A model generated the notes under the pieces. The model worked only from the letters and a program-made list of their open reading frames with translations. It ran no database searches and had not been told where the DNA came from. The translations under genes and the position numbers were made by a program. Of a DNA stretch of 14,437 nt, positions 13,343 through 14,437 are shown piece by piece. The number at the start of each line of letters is the position of its first letter. The stretch's first letter is position 1. Source of the stretch: an uncultured Dechloromonas sp. (lineage in GTDB: Bacteria; Pseudomonadota; Gammaproteobacteria; Burkholderiales; Rhodocyclaceae); NCBI GenBank assembly GCA_946477505.1, contig CAMKYP010000047.1, forward strand, positions 1-14,437, given 5' to 3'.

Positions 13343-14365
13343 TTATCGAACAATTGAAAACCCCACCCTGGCTTGCGTTCCATGGCTCTGATCGTAGTCA
13401 AGCAGCGTTTCGCCGTAACCATTGAACAGCTGGAAATGTACGAAACCACCTGTACGGGCGAAAAGCGGCTGGCGCAAAGGATAGGAGAGATCGAGCAAGG
13501 CACTACCATGGCCAGTGCTGCCGAGCCTCAATTGCGCAGCCAAAAGCCAGCCCTCATCGTCTCCGTAGCGAAAATTCCAATCGACATGGCCTCGATAGTT
13601 CTGAATGTCGGGGTTGTCCGATTTTTCCAGATAACCATAAACCTTGGGCGCGAAAATGAACGTCCGCCCATCCGAGAAACCGGCACGCCAGACCGGCTGC
13701 ACGAAGAGTGTGTTGATGCTGCGCGAGTTCACGCCATCCTTGCCATTCGACTCATGTTCGTAGCCGGCACGCAGCACGGCGGGCATCCCCCCCTCGCCAC
13801 GACTTGCACTTTGCCAGAAGAAGCTCGGTCGATAACTCGTATCGCGAAATGGGGCAGAATTGGCACCCAGGTCCCAGAGCGAATTCTGGGTATAGCCGAA
13901 GTACAGATTGCCAAGCTGCGGCAGCCAGGAAACCGGCAGGCTATCGGAATCGAACAGCCGATACTTGAAACTCAACTGGAAACGGGCAGATAGTCCGCCA
14001 TTTCCACCAACCACAAAATACATCGGTTCATTTGCCGAAAGTACGGGCTCGTTCACCGGGAACAACAGATCGCCAGAGGCCTTGGCTTGTGGGGTGGGAG
14101 CTGCTGACACTTCCATTTGCTCGATCGCATCCGGAACACCGACCAGCAGAGCCACCCGATTCGATTCAACGCCCACCAAATCGGCCCGCAGCAAGCCCGA
14201 AAGATTGACAGGCAGCCTCCCCTGATATCTTCGTCTAGTATCGTCCAGCCCAACTGGGCCGATTGCGTGGAGCGCCAGTTCCTCCGCCCTGCCATCGCCG
14301 GCCAATTTGAGCTGCATGGTATCCGACCAATTCGTCCGCACCGACGGCTTAACGATATCGGGCAT
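13343..14365 (-). CDS. pldA: Outer-membrane phospholipase A (PldA/OMPLA family), N-terminus probably lost
   Basis: The beta-barrel enzyme hydrolyses phospholipids that reach the outer leaflet of the outer membrane. In this 340-residue frame the catalytic triad is clear: His204 and Ser206 in YEHESNGKD, and Asn218 in SINTL. The spacing equals His142/Ser144/Asn156 of E. coli OMPLA. Other family landmarks are NEPMYFVVGG (112-121), YFGYTQNSLWDL (155-166) and APFRDTSYRPSFFW (171-184). Residues about 15-100 form an extra N-terminal region before the barrel. No signal peptide is present at the only plausible start (ATG at 14365), and an in-frame TAA lies 21 bases upstream of that ATG. An exported outer-membrane protein needs that signal, so the 5' end has probably been cut off, perhaps by an insertion sequence. 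The operon promoter is not visible either. I call the family with confidence, but function in this copy is doubtful. Confidence 0.85.
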   Translation of the reverse strand: MPDIVKPSVRTNWSDTMQLKLAGDGRAEELALHAIGPVGLDDTRRRYQGRLPVNLSGLLRADLVGVESNRVALLVGVPDAIEQMEVSAAPTPQAKASGDLLFPVNEPVLSANEPMYFVVGGNGGLSARFQLSFKYRLFDSDSLPVSWLPQLGNLYFGYTQNSLWDLGANSAPFRDTSYRPSFFWQSASRGEGGMPAVLRAGYEHESNGKDGVNSRSINTLFVQPVWRAGFSDGRTFIFAPKVYGYLEKSDNPDIQNYRGHVDWNFRYGDDEGWLLAAQLRLGSTGHGSALLDLSYPLRQPLFARTGGFVHFQLFNGYGETLLDYDQSHGTQARVGFSIVR

Positions 14366-14437
14366 CCGGAAAAAGTTGTGGGTTTAGGGAAACTCTGCAT
14401 AAGCGCCCATCATGCAGCGCAATTTGAGAAAATGACG
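14366..14437. other. Possible end of an insertion sequence upstream of pldA
   Basis: This stretch does not continue pldA in any frame with a signal peptide. It contains TTAGGGAAACTCTGCATAAG (14384-14403), which looks to me like a terminal repeat of an IS5-like or Tn3-like element. A possible start codon (ATG 14432) follows GAGAA near the right edge and could open a transposase gene beyond the window. None of this can be confirmed from 72 bases. Confidence 0.25.

Noticed and set aside
1..14437. CRISPR arrays, tRNA or rRNA genes, toxin-antitoxin pairs
   Set aside because: I found no regularly spaced repeats, cloverleaf-like segments or recognisable toxin or antitoxin genes; nearly all the window is accounted for by the listed genes.

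Overview
The window looks like DNA from a Gram-negative proteobacterium, most likely a betaproteobacterium. Three things point that way: moderately GC-rich coding sequence (by eye), outer-membrane enzymes of the PldA and PagL families, and a CadR-type metal regulator with a CadA-type pump. The species cannot be named from the sequence alone. Coding density is very high. There are ten genes, two of them cut by the window edge or by a rearrangement, no RNA genes, and no gene-free stretch longer than about 90 bp.

Left part (1-8256): the right-hand portion of a Tn3-family transposon with metal-resistance cargo. It holds the 3' end of a heavy-metal sensor histidine kinase, then a convergent CadA/ZntA-type P1B ATPase. 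A short divergent control region with a MerR-type operator follows. A rightward run of four tightly packed genes comes next: ynfA, a cadR-like regulator, a tyrosine recombinase and a Tn3 transposase. The recombinase start overlaps the cadR stop (ATGA), so the mobility genes appear to be read together with the metal regulator. The transposase stop lies inside what looks like the right terminal repeat of the element (about 8213-8256). No matching left repeat is visible, so the left end is probably outside the window.

Right part (8214-14365): a leftward host operon made of pldA (phospholipase A), pagL (lipid A deacylase), a NodT-type outer-membrane efflux lipoprotein, a YhiI-type HlyD adaptor and an RbbA-type tandem ABC ATPase. 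The genes are spaced by 12 and 52 bp and then by two 4-base stop/start overlaps. The ABC gene is broken: its reading frame runs into the transposon end and stops there after the first membrane helix of the C-terminal permease domain. The rest of that domain, and the yhhJ-like permease gene that often follows, are missing from this side. At the far right, pldA has no signal peptide and an in-frame stop lies just upstream. The DNA there could be the end of an insertion sequence, so both ends of this operon may have been damaged by mobile elements.

How the parts work together: the left module senses Cd/Zn/Pb-like ions (sensor kinase and CadR) and pumps them out of the cytoplasm (CadA, possibly helped by YnfA). 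The right module, when intact, would combine outer-membrane lipid repair and remodelling (PldA, PagL) with a three-part ABC exporter. The transposon insertion has probably disabled that exporter. The most interesting points are the possible coupling of transposon mobility genes to a metal-responsive operon, the insertion junction in rbbA with a terminator-like hairpin in the transposon end, and the lipid-hydrolase plus exporter operon.
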